Positions 43,665 to 52,436 of a DNA stretch of 64,000 nucleotides are shown piece by piece (the stretch's first letter is position 1; each line of letters opens with the position of its first letter). The notes under the pieces were generated by a model. It saw only the letters and a program-made list of their open reading frames with translations. It made no database searches and was not told the origin of the DNA. This DNA comes from Clostridium sp. OF03-18AA (GTDB taxonomy: Bacteria; Bacillota; Clostridia; Lachnospirales; Lachnospiraceae). The stretch is taken from contig NZ_QUEP01000006.1 of NCBI RefSeq assembly GCF_003478035.1, positions 124,001 to 188,000 of the forward strand. Reading direction: 5' to 3'. The position numbers were made by a program, and so were the translations under genes.

Positions 43665-45176
43665 ATGTTAGCAGCAACCTTTGATATCGGAACGACGGCA
43701 GTCAAGGCTGTCGTTGTAAATGAAAACGGGGAAGCGGTTTTTACCGGAAGCTCCGTGATCCATACGATCGAGACAGAAAATTTTAAAGAGCAGGACCCGG
43801 ATGAGTGGTATGAGGCATTCTGCGGACTCTCAAAAGAATTGTTTGAGATCATCCCCGCCGCGGAGATCGGTGCCGTCATCTTTTCCGGTCAGATGCAGGA
43901 TGTGATCCCGGTCGGTGCGGACGGAAAGGCACTTGGAAACGCGATCCTCTATTCGGACGGACGTGCGGATGAACAGGCGCGGGCGATCATAAGGGAGGCG
44001 GCAAAGCGGAATGTGGTGCCGCTAGGAGATGCGTATATCGCGGAGATCACGGGAAACCACTTCGACGGATCGATGCCGCTCGCAAAAATCCTGTGGCTAA
44101 AGGAAAACAAACCGGAGATCTATGAAAAAACCGCATGTTTCCTCATCAGTTCGAAGGATTATGTGATCACAAGACTGACCGGAGTGTTTGCCGGGGACAT
44201 GACAGCGTGTTCCACGGCCGGGGCCATGGACCTCGATCGGAAGGAATGGTCGGAAGAGCTGATCGAAGCCGCCGGACTCGACAGGGACCGGTTCCCGAAG
44301 CTTTTTTGCGCACACGAATGTGTCGGGACTGTCACGGAGGCGGGCGCTCTTGAAAGTGGGTACGCCGTGGGGACAAAAGTTTACGCGGGAACCGGAGATG
44401 CGGGCGCGACGACACTCGCGAGCGGGATCCTGTCTCCGGGAGAGTATAATATCAACCTCGGAACATCCGGCTGGGTGGCAGCCGTCTCGGACCGGCGGAT
44501 GGAGAGTGAAGGCGGCGGATTCAACCTGGCAGCGATGCAGAAAGATCTTCTGATCAACGTGGTTCCGTTCTTAAACGGCGGAAATGTCCACCGGCTGATC
44601 GCGAAGATCCTGTCCAGAGATCCGGACGGGACGCCGGATTTCGAATATATCTCAGAACTCCTGGAACAAGCGGAGCCGGGAAGTCACGGACTTTTCTTTC
44701 TCCCGTATGTGACGGGCGAGCGGTTCCCGATCATGGACAGCAGCGTCCGGGGAAGTTTCTTAGGACTTTCGCAGGAGACAACGGCGGCGGATCTGGCGCA
44801 GAGCGTCCTGGAAGGTGTGGCATTTTCCATCCGCCAGGGATTGGAGCTCTTTGACCAGCCCGCGAAAAAGATCACACTGATCGGCGGCGGAGCGAGAGAG
44901 CGGCGATGGTGCCGGATCCTGAGCAATGTCATGGGACAAAAGATTTTTGTATACAAAGATCCGGACCTTCTTCCGGCGCTGGCGATCGCTTCGGCGGTAT
45001 TCGTTGCGGAGGGCGTGATCCCGGACTATCAGGCATTTATCAGCACGCTGGAGAGCCGCGGACATTGCGATGCCGTGGAACCGGATCCGGAGATCTCGGC
45101 GAGGTATCATGGGATCTACCAGAGATATAAGAGGATCTACCCGCTGGTGCGAGAGTTTTACTCGGAGAAATACTAA
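43665..45176 (+). CDS. FGGY-family carbohydrate kinase in a Trp T-box operon, altered substrate motif
   Basis: A protein of 503 residues of the glycerol/xylulose kinase superfamily. ATFDIGTTAVKAVVVNENGE is the phosphate 1 motif, NFKEQDPDEWYEAF the N-terminal signature, AGTGDAGATTLASG includes the catalytic-base Asp245, NLGTSGWVAAVS is phosphate 2, and LIGGGARERRW is the adenosine motif. In xylulokinases the sugar-contacting motif is usually GQMHG; here residues 75-79 read GQMQD, so the substrate is probably not xylulose. Family members phosphorylate a terminal hydroxyl of polyols or ketoses. Three bases separate it from the permease and 69 bases, without a terminator, from trpB. The best contextual guess is indole-3-glycerol or a similar indole polyol. 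Confidence 0.88.
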   Translation: MLAATFDIGTTAVKAVVVNENGEAVFTGSSVIHTIETENFKEQDPDEWYEAFCGLSKELFEIIPAAEIGAVIFSGQMQDVIPVGADGKALGNAILYSDGRADEQARAIIREAAKRNVVPLGDAYIAEITGNHFDGSMPLAKILWLKENKPEIYEKTACFLISSKDYVITRLTGVFAGDMTACSTAGAMDLDRKEWSEELIEAAGLDRDRFPKLFCAHECVGTVTEAGALESGYAVGTKVYAGTGDAGATTLASGILSPGEYNINLGTSGWVAAVSDRRMESEGGGFNLAAMQKDLLINVVPFLNGGNVHRLIAKILSRDPDGTPDFEYISELLEQAEPGSHGLFFLPYVTGERFPIMDSSVRGSFLGLSQETTAADLAQSVLEGVAFSIRQGLELFDQPAKKITLIGGGARERRWCRILSNVMGQKIFVYKDPDLLPALAIASAVFVAEGVIPDYQAFISTLESRGHCDAVEPDPEISARYHGIYQRYKRIYPLVREFYSEKY

Positions 45177-45245
45177 TCAGAACGCAAAAAATGATCGACA
45201 AAGTCGATCTGAAACAATATCAGGCTACAAGAGGAGGAAACATCT

Positions 45246-46430
45246 ATGTCAAAAGGCAGATTTGGCGCACATGGCGGTCAGTATATTCCTGAGACGCTTA
45301 TGAATGCGGTATTGGAACTCGAAGAGGCATACAACCATTACAAAAATGACCCGGAATTCCAGAAAGAACTTACAATACTTTTAAATGAGTACGCAGGCAG
45401 ACCGTCAAGACTCTACTATGCGGAGCACATGACAAAGGATCTCGGCGGAGCAAAGATCTATTTAAAGAGAGAAGATCTGAATCACACCGGCGCCCACAAG
45501 ATCAACAACGTACTCGGTCAGGTCCTTCTCGCGAAGAAGATGGGAAAGACCCGTGTCATCGCAGAGACCGGAGCCGGTCAGCACGGCGTGGCGACAGCGA
45601 CGGCGGCGGCGCTCTTTGGCATGGAGTGCGAGATCTACATGGGCGTGGAGGATACGAAGCGACAGGCGCTCAATGTATACAAGATGCGCCTTCTCGGAGC
45701 AAAAGTCCATGCGGTGACGACAGGAACCGGCACATTAAAGGATGCTGTTTCCGAGGCGATGAGAGAGTGGACGAACCGGATCGAGGACACCCATTACGTT
45801 CTCGGCTCCTGCATGGGACCGCACCCGTTCCCGACGATCGTCCGTGATTTCCAGGCAGTTATCTCCAAGGAGATCAAGGAGCAGATGTTAGAGAAAGAGG
45901 GACGTCTTCCGGACGCAGTTCTCGCCTGTGTCGGCGGCGGATCCAACGCTATCGGCGCATTCTACAACTTCATCGAGGATAAGGACGTTCAGCTTATCGG
46001 CTGCGAGGCAGCAGGACGCGGCGTGAACACAGCAGAGACAGCGGCGACCATCGCTACAGGACGTCTCGGAATCTTCCACGGAATGAAGTCCTACTTCTGC
46101 CAGGATGAATATGGCCAGATCGCCCCGGTATATTCCATCTCCGCAGGTCTTGACTATCCGGGAATCGGACCGGAACACGCAAATCTTTACGATACAGGAC
46201 GGGCCCAATATGTGGCAGTTACCGATGATGAGGCGGTCGATGCATTCGAGTATCTCTCCAGAATCGAGGGAATCATCCCGGCGATCGAGAGCGCTCATGC
46301 CATCGCATACGCAATGAAGCTTGCACCGACGATGGGAAAGGATAAGATCATTGTCGTCAATGTTTCCGGAAGAGGAGACAAGGACTGTGCAGCAATCGCA
46401 AGATACAGAGGGGAGGATATTCATGAGTAA
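45246..46430 (+). CDS. trpB: Tryptophan synthase beta subunit
   Basis: A protein of 394 residues of the canonical TrpB1 type. [19 protein letters not shown] is the N-terminus, [13 protein letters not shown] holds the PLP Schiff-base Lys85, [19 protein letters not shown] includes the catalytic Glu, and [11 protein letters not shown] binds the PLP phosphate. It condenses indole with serine to give tryptophan in complex with TrpA. It has a strong ribosome site (aggagg). The gap to the kinase contains only a short hairpin without a T run, so it is read as the fifth gene of the T-box operon. None of trpEGDCF is present in the window. Confidence 0.96.
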   Translation: MSKGRFGAHGGQYIPETLMNAVLELEEAYNHYKNDPEFQKELTILLNEYAGRPSRLYYAEHMTKDLGGAKIYLKREDLNHTGAHKINNVLGQVLLAKKMGKTRVIAETGAGQHGVATATAAALFGMECEIYMGVEDTKRQALNVYKMRLLGAKVHAVTTGTGTLKDAVSEAMREWTNRIEDTHYVLGSCMGPHPFPTIVRDFQAVISKEIKEQMLEKEGRLPDAVLACVGGGSNAIGAFYNFIEDKDVQLIGCEAAGRGVNTAETAATIATGRLGIFHGMKSYFCQDEYGQIAPVYSISAGLDYPGIGPEHANLYDTGRAQYVAVTDDEAVDAFEYLSRIEGIIPAIESAHAIAYAMKLAPTMGKDKIIVVNVSGRGDKDCAAIARYRGEDIHE

Positions 46431-47205
46431 GATCGCAAACGCCTTCAAAGGCGGAAATGGAAAGGCATTTATCCCGTTTATCACCTGCGGTGACCCGTCC
46501 TTAGAGGTCACGGAGCAGCTTGTATATGCAATGGAGGAGGCAGGCGCAAACCTCATCGAGCTTGGAATTCCGTTCTCCGATCCGACGGCAGAGGGACCGG
46601 TGATTCAGGCGGCCAATACCCGCGCTCTGTCCGGCGGCGTGACCACCGACAAAATTTTTGCAATGGTTGAAAGAATTCGGAAAAACACACAAATTCCGAT
46701 GGTTTTCATGACGTACGCGAATGTTGTATTCTCCTACGGAACCGAGCGTTTCATCAAGAAGGCGTCCGAGCTTGGCATGGATGGATTGATCCTGCCGGAT
46801 GTGCCGTATGAGGAGAAAGAAGAGTTTGATTCGGTATGCAAAAAGTACGATATGGATCTGATCTCCCTCATCGCACCGACCTCCCACGAGCGCATCAGCA
46901 TGATCGCGAAAGAGGCATCCGGCTTTGTATACTGCGTATCTTCGCTCGGCGTTACCGGAACGAGAAGCGAGATCACAACGGATATCGGCGCGATGGTGAA
47001 GCTCGTGAAAAAGGCGAAAGATATCCCGTGTGCGGTCGGCTTCGGAATCTCCACACCGGAGCAGGCAAAGAAGATGGCAGGTCTCTCCGACGGAGCTATC
47101 GTTGGTTCCGCGATCGTGAAGCTCTGCGGAACGTATGGAAAAGACGCGGTTCCGTATGTGAAGGAATATGTGAAGTCGATGTGTGACGCGGTGCATGGGA
47201 TCTAA
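46423..47205 (+). CDS. trpA: Tryptophan synthase alpha subunit, catalytic Asp replaced by Glu
   Basis: A protein of 260 residues, a TIM barrel. [53 protein letters not shown], and the active-site loop [11 protein letters not shown] are diagnostic, as is the phosphate-binding [10 protein letters not shown]. The enzyme splits indole-3-glycerol phosphate into indole and glyceraldehyde 3-phosphate. The catalytic Glu is Glu46. The second catalytic residue, Asp60 of the enteric enzyme (PLADGP), corresponds to Glu57 (PTAEGP) here. ATG at 46423 overlaps the end of trpB by eight bases, with ggggagg inside trpB, so the subunits are translationally coupled. Confidence 0.95.
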   Translation: MSKIANAFKGGNGKAFIPFITCGDPSLEVTEQLVYAMEEAGANLIELGIPFSDPTAEGPVIQAANTRALSGGVTTDKIFAMVERIRKNTQIPMVFMTYANVVFSYGTERFIKKASELGMDGLILPDVPYEEKEEFDSVCKKYDMDLISLIAPTSHERISMIAKEASGFVYCVSSLGVTGTRSEITTDIGAMVKLVKKAKDIPCAVGFGISTPEQAKKMAGLSDGAIVGSAIVKLCGTYGKDAVPYVKEYVKSMCDAVHGI

Positions 47206-47371
47206 GAATCGTCCGGGAAACGCTCCGCGAGGATGCGCAGTGATTTTGATAGGAATAAGCCAGTTTCGCTGACCAGAATCACACGCCAAGTCTCACGGTC
47301 GTTCGACTTAAATGCAGAAGAATGTTGTCGAAATGGTAATTGGAAACATACACTTTTGCAAGGTAAAGTGT

Positions 47372-47400
47372 TTGCATTGTACCGTGCTTTGTGCTAAAAT
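47372..47400 (+). promoter_or_regulatory. Sigma-A promoter of the DUF554 gene
   Basis: TTGCAT (47372-47377), a 17-base spacer and TAAAAT (47395-47400). Confidence 0.7.
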
Positions 47401-47420
47401 CAAATAACGAACTGTCAATT

Positions 47421-47530
47421 CTGCGGTGCAGGGCTTCCCTTGCACCGCAGTTGTTTGTGCTGATCGCGCAAAGATGTAGGTTGTCGCAAGCAACCGCGCG
47501 AGACGCACGAATGTGCCAAGGCACATTCCT
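47421..47530 (+). promoter_or_regulatory. Structured 5' leader of the DUF554 gene
   Basis: Three hairpins in about 110 bases: ctgcggtgca/tgcaccgcag (47421-47450, followed by ttgtttg); tcgcgc/gcgcga with inner ggttg/caacc (about 47464-47502); and gaatgtgcc-aa-ggcacattc followed by cttttt (47509-47533) just before the ribosome site. The last looks like a terminator, so attenuation is possible. It fits no riboswitch class I know. Confidence 0.5.
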
Positions 47531-47551
47531 TTTTGCAAAGGAGAAGGATGT

Positions 47552-48280
47552 ATGCCAGTAGGAATTATCATCAATGCCCTGTCCGTCGCCATCGGCGGTG
47601 TGGTCGGGGCTTTACTTGGGCATAAGCTGCCCACAAGGATCAATTCGGAGCTCACGAAGATCTTCGGCGTCTGCTCTATGGGAATGGGCGTGAGTTCCAT
47701 CGGCCTTATGAAAAATATGCCCGCCGTTATCTTTGCGGTGATCATTGGAACCGCGTTTGGACTGGCGGTGAATCTCGGCGGGATCATCAACAGCGGCGCG
47801 GCGTGCATGGAGAAGCCGGTGGGGAAGATCTTCCCGAATAAGAATGCGTCCATGTCCAGAGAAGAGTATATGACGATGCTCGTGACGATCATCGTGCTGT
47901 TCTGTGCCAGCGGAACGGGAATCTATGGTTCCCTGGACTCCGGAATGAGCGGTGACCACACGATCCTCATCTCCAAGTCCATCCTGGATTTCTTTACTGC
48001 GATGATCTTTGGAGGAACACTCGGAATGGTGGTTGCGGCTGTTGCGATCCCACAGTGCGTGATCTTTCTCGCGATCTTCGCTGCGGCGAAGTTCATCTTT
48101 CCGCTTACCACACCGGATATGATCGCGGACTTCAAGGCCTGCGGCGGTTTCCTTCTTCTGGCCACAGGTTTCCGCATCGCAAAGATCCACAACTTCCCGG
48201 TTGCTGATATGATCCCCGCCATGGTGCTCGTCATGCCGGTGAGCTGGTTCTGGGGGAATGTGGTGGTGCCGATGCTGTAA
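47552..48280 (+). CDS. DUF554 family membrane protein
   Basis: A protein of 242 residues with about seven hydrophobic segments and glycine-rich helices (MPVGIIINALSVAIGGVVGALLG, FGVCSMGMGVSSIGLMKNMPAVI, FALIIGT-like FAVIIGTAFGLAVNLGG, FFTAMIFGGTLGMVVAAVAIPQ). This is the DUF554 family, widespread in Firmicutes and probably a transporter, though the substrate is unknown. ATG at 47552 follows aaaggagaagg. Its own promoter and structured leader separate it from the trp operon, and a bidirectional terminator ends it. Confidence 0.88.
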   Translation: MPVGIIINALSVAIGGVVGALLGHKLPTRINSELTKIFGVCSMGMGVSSIGLMKNMPAVIFAVIIGTAFGLAVNLGGIINSGAACMEKPVGKIFPNKNASMSREEYMTMLVTIIVLFCASGTGIYGSLDSGMSGDHTILISKSILDFFTAMIFGGTLGMVVAAVAIPQCVIFLAIFAAAKFIFPLTTPDMIADFKACGGFLLLATGFRIAKIHNFPVADMIPAMVLVMPVSWFWGNVVVPML

Positions 48281-48282
48281 AT

Positions 48283-48342
48283 AAAAAAGCTTTTTCAGTA
48301 CATGTTTTAGAGGAATAAAACTGATGCTGAAAAAGCTTTTTT
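48283..48342. terminator. Strong bidirectional terminator
   Basis: aaaaaagctttttcag (48283-48298) and ctgaaaaagctttttt (48327-48342) are perfect 16-base arms, with T runs on both strands, between convergent DUF554 and lacI-family genes. Confidence 0.9.
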
Positions 48343-48405
48343 GTTTGCGTGGAAGTTCAAATAGAACTTCCTATGTATGAGAAAATGATATAAAAATGGG
48401 AGGAC

Positions 48406-49392
48406 TCAATCGACCGGAAGAAATTCTGCTGGGAGTATGATTCTTTGAATCGGCATATCAGGATGGGAAAGGCGTTCCAGAAGCTGCTTTCCTGTTGCGC
48501 GCCCCATTTCGGCAACTGGCTGCTTGATCAGGCTCATATGCTGAAGACCATACTGTGCCTGTTCACTGTCTTTGTAACCGATCAGATCAATATCATGGTG
48601 GGGGCGGATTCCACGCTGATTTAAGATCATCATAGTCTCAATCGCCATAATATTATTGGAAATAACCAGAGCAGTACAGCCAAGCGCCAGAAGCGCATCG
48701 AGATTCTCAACTACCAGAGAAGTCATAGACGTTCCAGTACGGATCAGGGCTTCAGAAAAGATTCCATGTTTTTCCATCGTATCGCGATAGGCATCAAGAC
48801 GTTCTTTTGTTGTGGAAATGCGGGGAATCCCGGTGATGAATCCGATTTTAGAATGTCCTTTCTTTATAAGGTATTCCACTCCATCGGACATGGCCTGATA
48901 GTTTGCGGAGATCACGGAATCATAGGGAGCGCCTAAAGGGGAGCGGTCAACTAAGACAACAGGAATACTGGGAGGAACGATTCCTGAAATATCAGAGTAG
49001 TTTTCAACCGTAGAGGCCAGAACAAAACCATCGACAATACCGCTGGATAAAATTCTCAGGTTGTCGATCTCGCGCTCTTTCGTTTCCTTTGTATTAATAA
49101 CGAGCAGCTTGAAGCCTTCTTTGGAGATAACGTTTTCAACTTCCTCGATCATTGTCGCAAAGAAGGGATTTGAAATATCAGGTACAATAAATGCAATTAA
49201 ATTTCTCTTTCCCGTCTTAAAACTTCGTGCAGTCGCATCAGGACTGTAGTGAAGTTCTTCGATACTTTTTAGAACGAGCCGTTTCGTTTCTTCTTTTACA
49301 TAACGGGTATTATTGATGACATGGCTGACGGTGGCAGTAGATACGCCGGCAAGGGCAGCGACATCACGAATACTAACTTTTGACATATGCAT
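48406..49392 (-). CDS. LacI-family transcriptional regulator
   Basis: A protein of 328 residues. The N-terminal helix-turn-helix and hinge read SIRDVAALAGVSTATVSHVINN and LHYSPDATARSFKTG. The effector domain is of periplasmic-binding type 1 (FIVPDISNPFFATMIEEVENV, GFVLASTVENYS, VLVDRSP, GFITGIPRISTTKERLDAY). It is transcribed away from the 49678 importer operon. AAACGTTT boxes lie at its own promoter and just downstream of the operon promoter, so it most likely represses both until a small inducer, probably the imported compound or its breakdown product, binds. ATG at 49392 follows aaggggg. Confidence 0.92.
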   Translation of the reverse strand: MHMSKVSIRDVAALAGVSTATVSHVINNTRYVKEETKRLVLKSIEELHYSPDATARSFKTGKRNLIAFIVPDISNPFFATMIEEVENVISKEGFKLLVINTKETKEREIDNLRILSSGIVDGFVLASTVENYSDISGIVPPSIPVVLVDRSPLGAPYDSVISANYQAMSDGVEYLIKKGHSKIGFITGIPRISTTKERLDAYRDTMEKHGIFSEALIRTGTSMTSLVVENLDALLALGCTALVISNNIMAIETMMILNQRGIRPHHDIDLIGYKDSEQAQYGLQHMSLIKQPVAEMGRATGKQLLERLSHPDMPIQRIILPAEFLPVD

Positions 49393-49416
49393 TTATTCCC
49401 CCTTCACAACACTGTA

Positions 49417-49424
49417 AAACGTTT
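49417..49424. promoter_or_regulatory. LacI-type operator box at the regulator's own promoter
   Basis: AAACGTTT, within taaaacgttta (49415-49425), overlaps the expected start site of the regulator transcript; suggests autoregulation. Confidence 0.65.
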
Positions 49425-49430
49425 AACATA

Positions 49431-49459
49431 AGTATATCACCCAAAAATATTGATGTCAA
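49431..49459 (-). promoter_or_regulatory. Promoter of the LacI-family regulator
   Basis: On the minus strand, perfect TTGACA (49454-49459), a 17-base spacer and TATACT (49431-49436). Confidence 0.8.
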
Positions 49460-49554
49460 TTAAATAAAACAAGACAAATTAACCATAACGCAAAACTGAA
49501 GAATATGTAAAAAGTACACAAAAAAGCGAAAAAGTATTTGTAAATTAGTAATAA

Positions 49555-49584
49555 TTGACAATACATATATGGCGGGGGTATAAT
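49555..49584 (+). promoter_or_regulatory. Promoter of the LacI-controlled importer/esterase operon
   Basis: Perfect TTGACA (49555-49560), an 18-base spacer and perfect TATAAT (49579-49584). Confidence 0.85.
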
Positions 49585-49602
49585 GAAGCCACAGAACAAG
49601 TT

Positions 49603-49622
49603 AAACGTTTACGCAAACGTTT
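49603..49622. promoter_or_regulatory. Double LacI-type operator
   Basis: Two AAACGTTT boxes (49603-49610 and 49615-49622) separated by acgc, about 12-30 bases downstream of the expected start site. The position suits a roadblock or promoter-clearance repressor. Confidence 0.75.
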
Positions 49623-49677
49623 GACAGAACGAGTAATGGTCCATCGGGGACTATATAACAAAAAAGGAGAGGACGAT

Positions 49678-51330
49678 ATGAAGAAGAGTGCGAAACGAAT
49701 TTTTGCAGGCGCTATGGCAGCGGCAATGATGCTTTCGTTGACAGCATGCGGCGGAGGCAGTTCAACGGAAACAACGGCGGCGGCAACAACGGCAGCAGCT
49801 GGAACTGAGACAGCAGCACCGGCAGGTGATCAGGAGAAGGTTGTTAAAATTGCATATACTTCAGACCCGGGTTCCCTTGGAACATTCGATGAGGGATCTT
49901 CCAGCGGACGTTGGACAGTTCTGGCGTATACATATGAGAACCTGATCTATATGGGTGGTGATGGTGAGTACTACGGAATACTTGCGAAAAACTGGGCAAA
50001 GAACGAAGCGGAATCTACTCCGACAAACGTGGTATGGGATATCGAACTTTACGATTATATTAAAGATACAGCGGGAAACAATATTACCGCAGACGATGTA
50101 GTATTCAGCTTTAACGAGTGTCTTGAAAATGGTAAGGGAAACCAGCATACAGCATTGACCGGTTCCCTTGTATCAATTGAAAAGACCGGCGATTATACAG
50201 TAAAACTTGTGTGCAATAGTGAGGCAGCAGGAGAAGTTGAGAATATGCTGACTCAGGTTATGATCGTTTCAGAGAAAGCATACAAGGACAGCGGAGACTG
50301 CATGAGAACCATGCCGGTTGCAACCGGTCCATACAAGGTTGAGTCCTGGGTAACAGGTTCTTCCCTCACTCTTGTAAAGAATGAAGACTATTGGCAGAAG
50401 GAAGATCTTCGTGCTGAGTGTCAGGAGCAGAATGTCGATAAGATCGAATATTATTTCGTTACAGAGTCCTCTCAGATCGCAATCGGACTTGAGACCGGTA
50501 TTTATGATGTTGCGACCTCTCTGAACTATTCAAATGCAAGCCGCTTTATGGAGGGCGGAGAGAGTGCTGCGAACTTTAATGTAGAAGAAGCCCGCGATAA
50601 CTATATTCAGCAGATGTGGATCAACCGTTCTACAGAAAGTCCGTTAAACGATCTTAAAATTGCGCAGGCTGTTCTTTACGCGATTGACCAGCAGGGACTG
50701 ATCAATGTGGTTATGGAAGGCCATGGTGAGCCGGTTTACTGCTATGGCAGTGATTTAAACATTGGATTCCAGGAAAAATGGAAAACAGAGGATTATTATA
50801 ACTATAATCCGGAAAAAGCAAAAGAACTCTTAAAGGAAGCCGGAGTTGCTGATGGAAGTCTGAAACTTACAATTCTTTGCGATACAGATGAGGTTCGTGT
50901 AAAGACTGCACAGATCATTCAGGCATACTTAAAAGAAGTTGGAATTGACAGTGAGGTTACATCCTTTGAACAGGCTCTCTGGAATACATACCAGACAGAC
51001 CCGGCTAAGTTCGATCTTAATATTTCCTATAACGGGGCAACCGGTTATATTACCCGTATCTGGAACCAGTTAAACAGCACACGTTACGCAGAGCATAACA
51101 TGGCAATGGTAAGAGATGACAAACTGGACAATCTCCTGATGACAGCGGCTGTTTCTCAGGACGATGCGGACATTGATGCTGCAAAGCAGTACATGGTTGA
51201 AGAAGCTTATCATTATGGTCTCTTCCATAAAGACAACTACTATATTACAAACAAGAATAAGATTACAAGTGCAAAATACAGCATCCGTTCCAACTTCCTT
51301 CCGGGCGCATCTACTTACGTTTGGAACTAA
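49678..51330 (+). CDS. Family 5 extracellular solute-binding lipoprotein
   Basis: A protein of 550 residues with a lipoprotein signal (MLSLTAC, Cys24) and a Thr/Ala-rich linker, then an OppA/DppA-type domain (VKIAYTSDPGSLGTFDEGSS, NGKGNQHTALTGSLVSIEKT, ATGPYKVESWVTGSS, and YNPEKAKELLKEAGV). The sequence differs clearly from the binding protein at 37214. The neighbouring esterase, VOC and sugar kinase genes suggest that it binds an oligosaccharide or glycoside rather than a peptide; this is inference. The start at 49678 follows aaaggagaggac. First gene of the LacI-regulated operon. Confidence 0.9.
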   Translation: MKKSAKRIFAGAMAAAMMLSLTACGGGSSTETTAAATTAAAGTETAAPAGDQEKVVKIAYTSDPGSLGTFDEGSSSGRWTVLAYTYENLIYMGGDGEYYGILAKNWAKNEAESTPTNVVWDIELYDYIKDTAGNNITADDVVFSFNECLENGKGNQHTALTGSLVSIEKTGDYTVKLVCNSEAAGEVENMLTQVMIVSEKAYKDSGDCMRTMPVATGPYKVESWVTGSSLTLVKNEDYWQKEDLRAECQEQNVDKIEYYFVTESSQIAIGLETGIYDVATSLNYSNASRFMEGGESAANFNVEEARDNYIQQMWINRSTESPLNDLKIAQAVLYAIDQQGLINVVMEGHGEPVYCYGSDLNIGFQEKWKTEDYYNYNPEKAKELLKEAGVADGSLKLTILCDTDEVRVKTAQIIQAYLKEVGIDSEVTSFEQALWNTYQTDPAKFDLNISYNGATGYITRIWNQLNSTRYAEHNMAMVRDDKLDNLLMTAAVSQDDADIDAAKQYMVEEAYHYGLFHKDNYYITNKNKITSAKYSIRSNFLPGASTYVWN

Positions 51331-51392
51331 GCTTATGGAATAAAAATGAATGAAAATTGCAATGCAGTTTTTATAGTTACATGACAACAATC

Positions 51393-51434
51393 ATCGGCGT
51401 GCAGGAACCATATAGTTGGATTCGGCACGCCGAT
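51393..51434 (+). repeat. Intercistronic hairpin after the binding-protein gene
   Basis: atcggcgtgc pairs perfectly with gcacgccgat, without a T run. Probably stabilises the binding-protein mRNA or partly blocks read-through. Confidence 0.6.
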
Positions 51435-51467
51435 TCCTAAAAACAGAGGTATTTGGGAGGAAGAAGA

Positions 51468-52436
51468 ATGATCAGATTTATTGGCAAACGAATTCTGCAG
51501 ATGATACCTGTAGTACTGCTCGTTGCGACATTGATCTTCGGTATTCTGTACCTGGTTCCCGGTGATCCGGCGCAGATCATGCTGGGGAGTACAGCGTCGG
51601 AATATGAACTTGCGGAGATGAGAGAACAGCTTGGTTTAAACAGACCATTTATTGTGCAGCTTGGAGAGTTCTTATCAGACGTATTTCTTCATTTTGATCT
51701 GGGTGAATCTTATCTGACAGGTGCTCCGGTTGCGGGAGAAATTATGCAGAGACTTCCAAGAACACTGATTCTGGGAATTGCCTCAATGGTATTAGCGTTT
51801 GGTATCGGAATCCCGCTTGGCGTAACGGCAGCGGTTCACCAGAATGGCTGGGGAGACAGAATCAGCATGATCATTGCGCTTCTCGGCGTTTCGATTCCGA
51901 CATTCTGGCTTGCAATGCTGTTTGTACTCTTATTTTCATTAAAACTTGGCTGGTTCCCGGCAAGCGGAATCGGCGGTTGGGAGTATTATGTACTTCCGAC
52001 AGTTTCACTTTGTTTCGGTGGTCTTGCCACTCAGGCACGACAGGCGAGATCAAGTATGCTTGAGGTCATCCGTGCGGATTATGTTGTCACAGCGCGTTCA
52101 AAGGGACTGACCCAGCGAGAAGTTATCTTAAAACATGCACTTCCGAATGCATTGAACCCGATCATTACACTGGCAGGAACAAACCTTGCGGTTATTTTCG
52201 GCGGTTCCATTGTTATCGAAAACGTATTCTCATTTCCGGGAATCGGCCAGTATATGATTACGGCGATCAATCAGCGTGACTATCCGATCGTTCGTGGCTG
52301 CGTTGTCATGCTTGCAGTAGTATTTGCGGTAATTATGCTGTTAGTTGACCTCTGTTACGCGTTTAATGATCCGCGAATCAAGGCGCGTTACGAGAATCAG
52401 GGCAAAAAGAAGAAACCGAGCAAGGAGGGAAAATGA
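51468..52436 (+). CDS. Oligopeptide-type ABC importer permease (DppB-like)
   Basis: A protein of 322 residues with the DppB N-terminus (GKRILQMIPVVLLVATLIFGI, LVPGDPAQIMLG), six membrane segments and the EAA motif IRADYVVTARSKGLTQREVILKHALPNAL, followed by FGGSIVIENVFSFPGIGQYM. ATG at 51468 follows gggaggaag. Its end overlaps the next start by four bases. Confidence 0.92.
   Translation: MIRFIGKRILQMIPVVLLVATLIFGILYLVPGDPAQIMLGSTASEYELAEMREQLGLNRPFIVQLGEFLSDVFLHFDLGESYLTGAPVAGEIMQRLPRTLILGIASMVLAFGIGIPLGVTAAVHQNGWGDRISMIIALLGVSIPTFWLAMLFVLLFSLKLGWFPASGIGGWEYYVLPTVSLCFGGLATQARQARSSMLEVIRADYVVTARSKGLTQREVILKHALPNALNPIITLAGTNLAVIFGGSIVIENVFSFPGIGQYMITAINQRDYPIVRGCVVMLAVVFAVIMLLVDLCYAFNDPRIKARYENQGKKKKPSKEGK

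Larger units (their letters stand above)
47206..47551. other. Intergenic region between trpA and the DUF554 gene
   Basis: Contains a dyad near 47251-47288 after trpA without a T tract, a sigma-A promoter (47372-47400) and a structured leader (47421-47530). No gene is supported. Confidence 0.6.

Noticed and set aside
45193..45209. gatcgac/gtcgatc hairpin between kinase and trpB as a terminator
   Set aside because: Seven-base stem with no T run; more likely an intercistronic structure.
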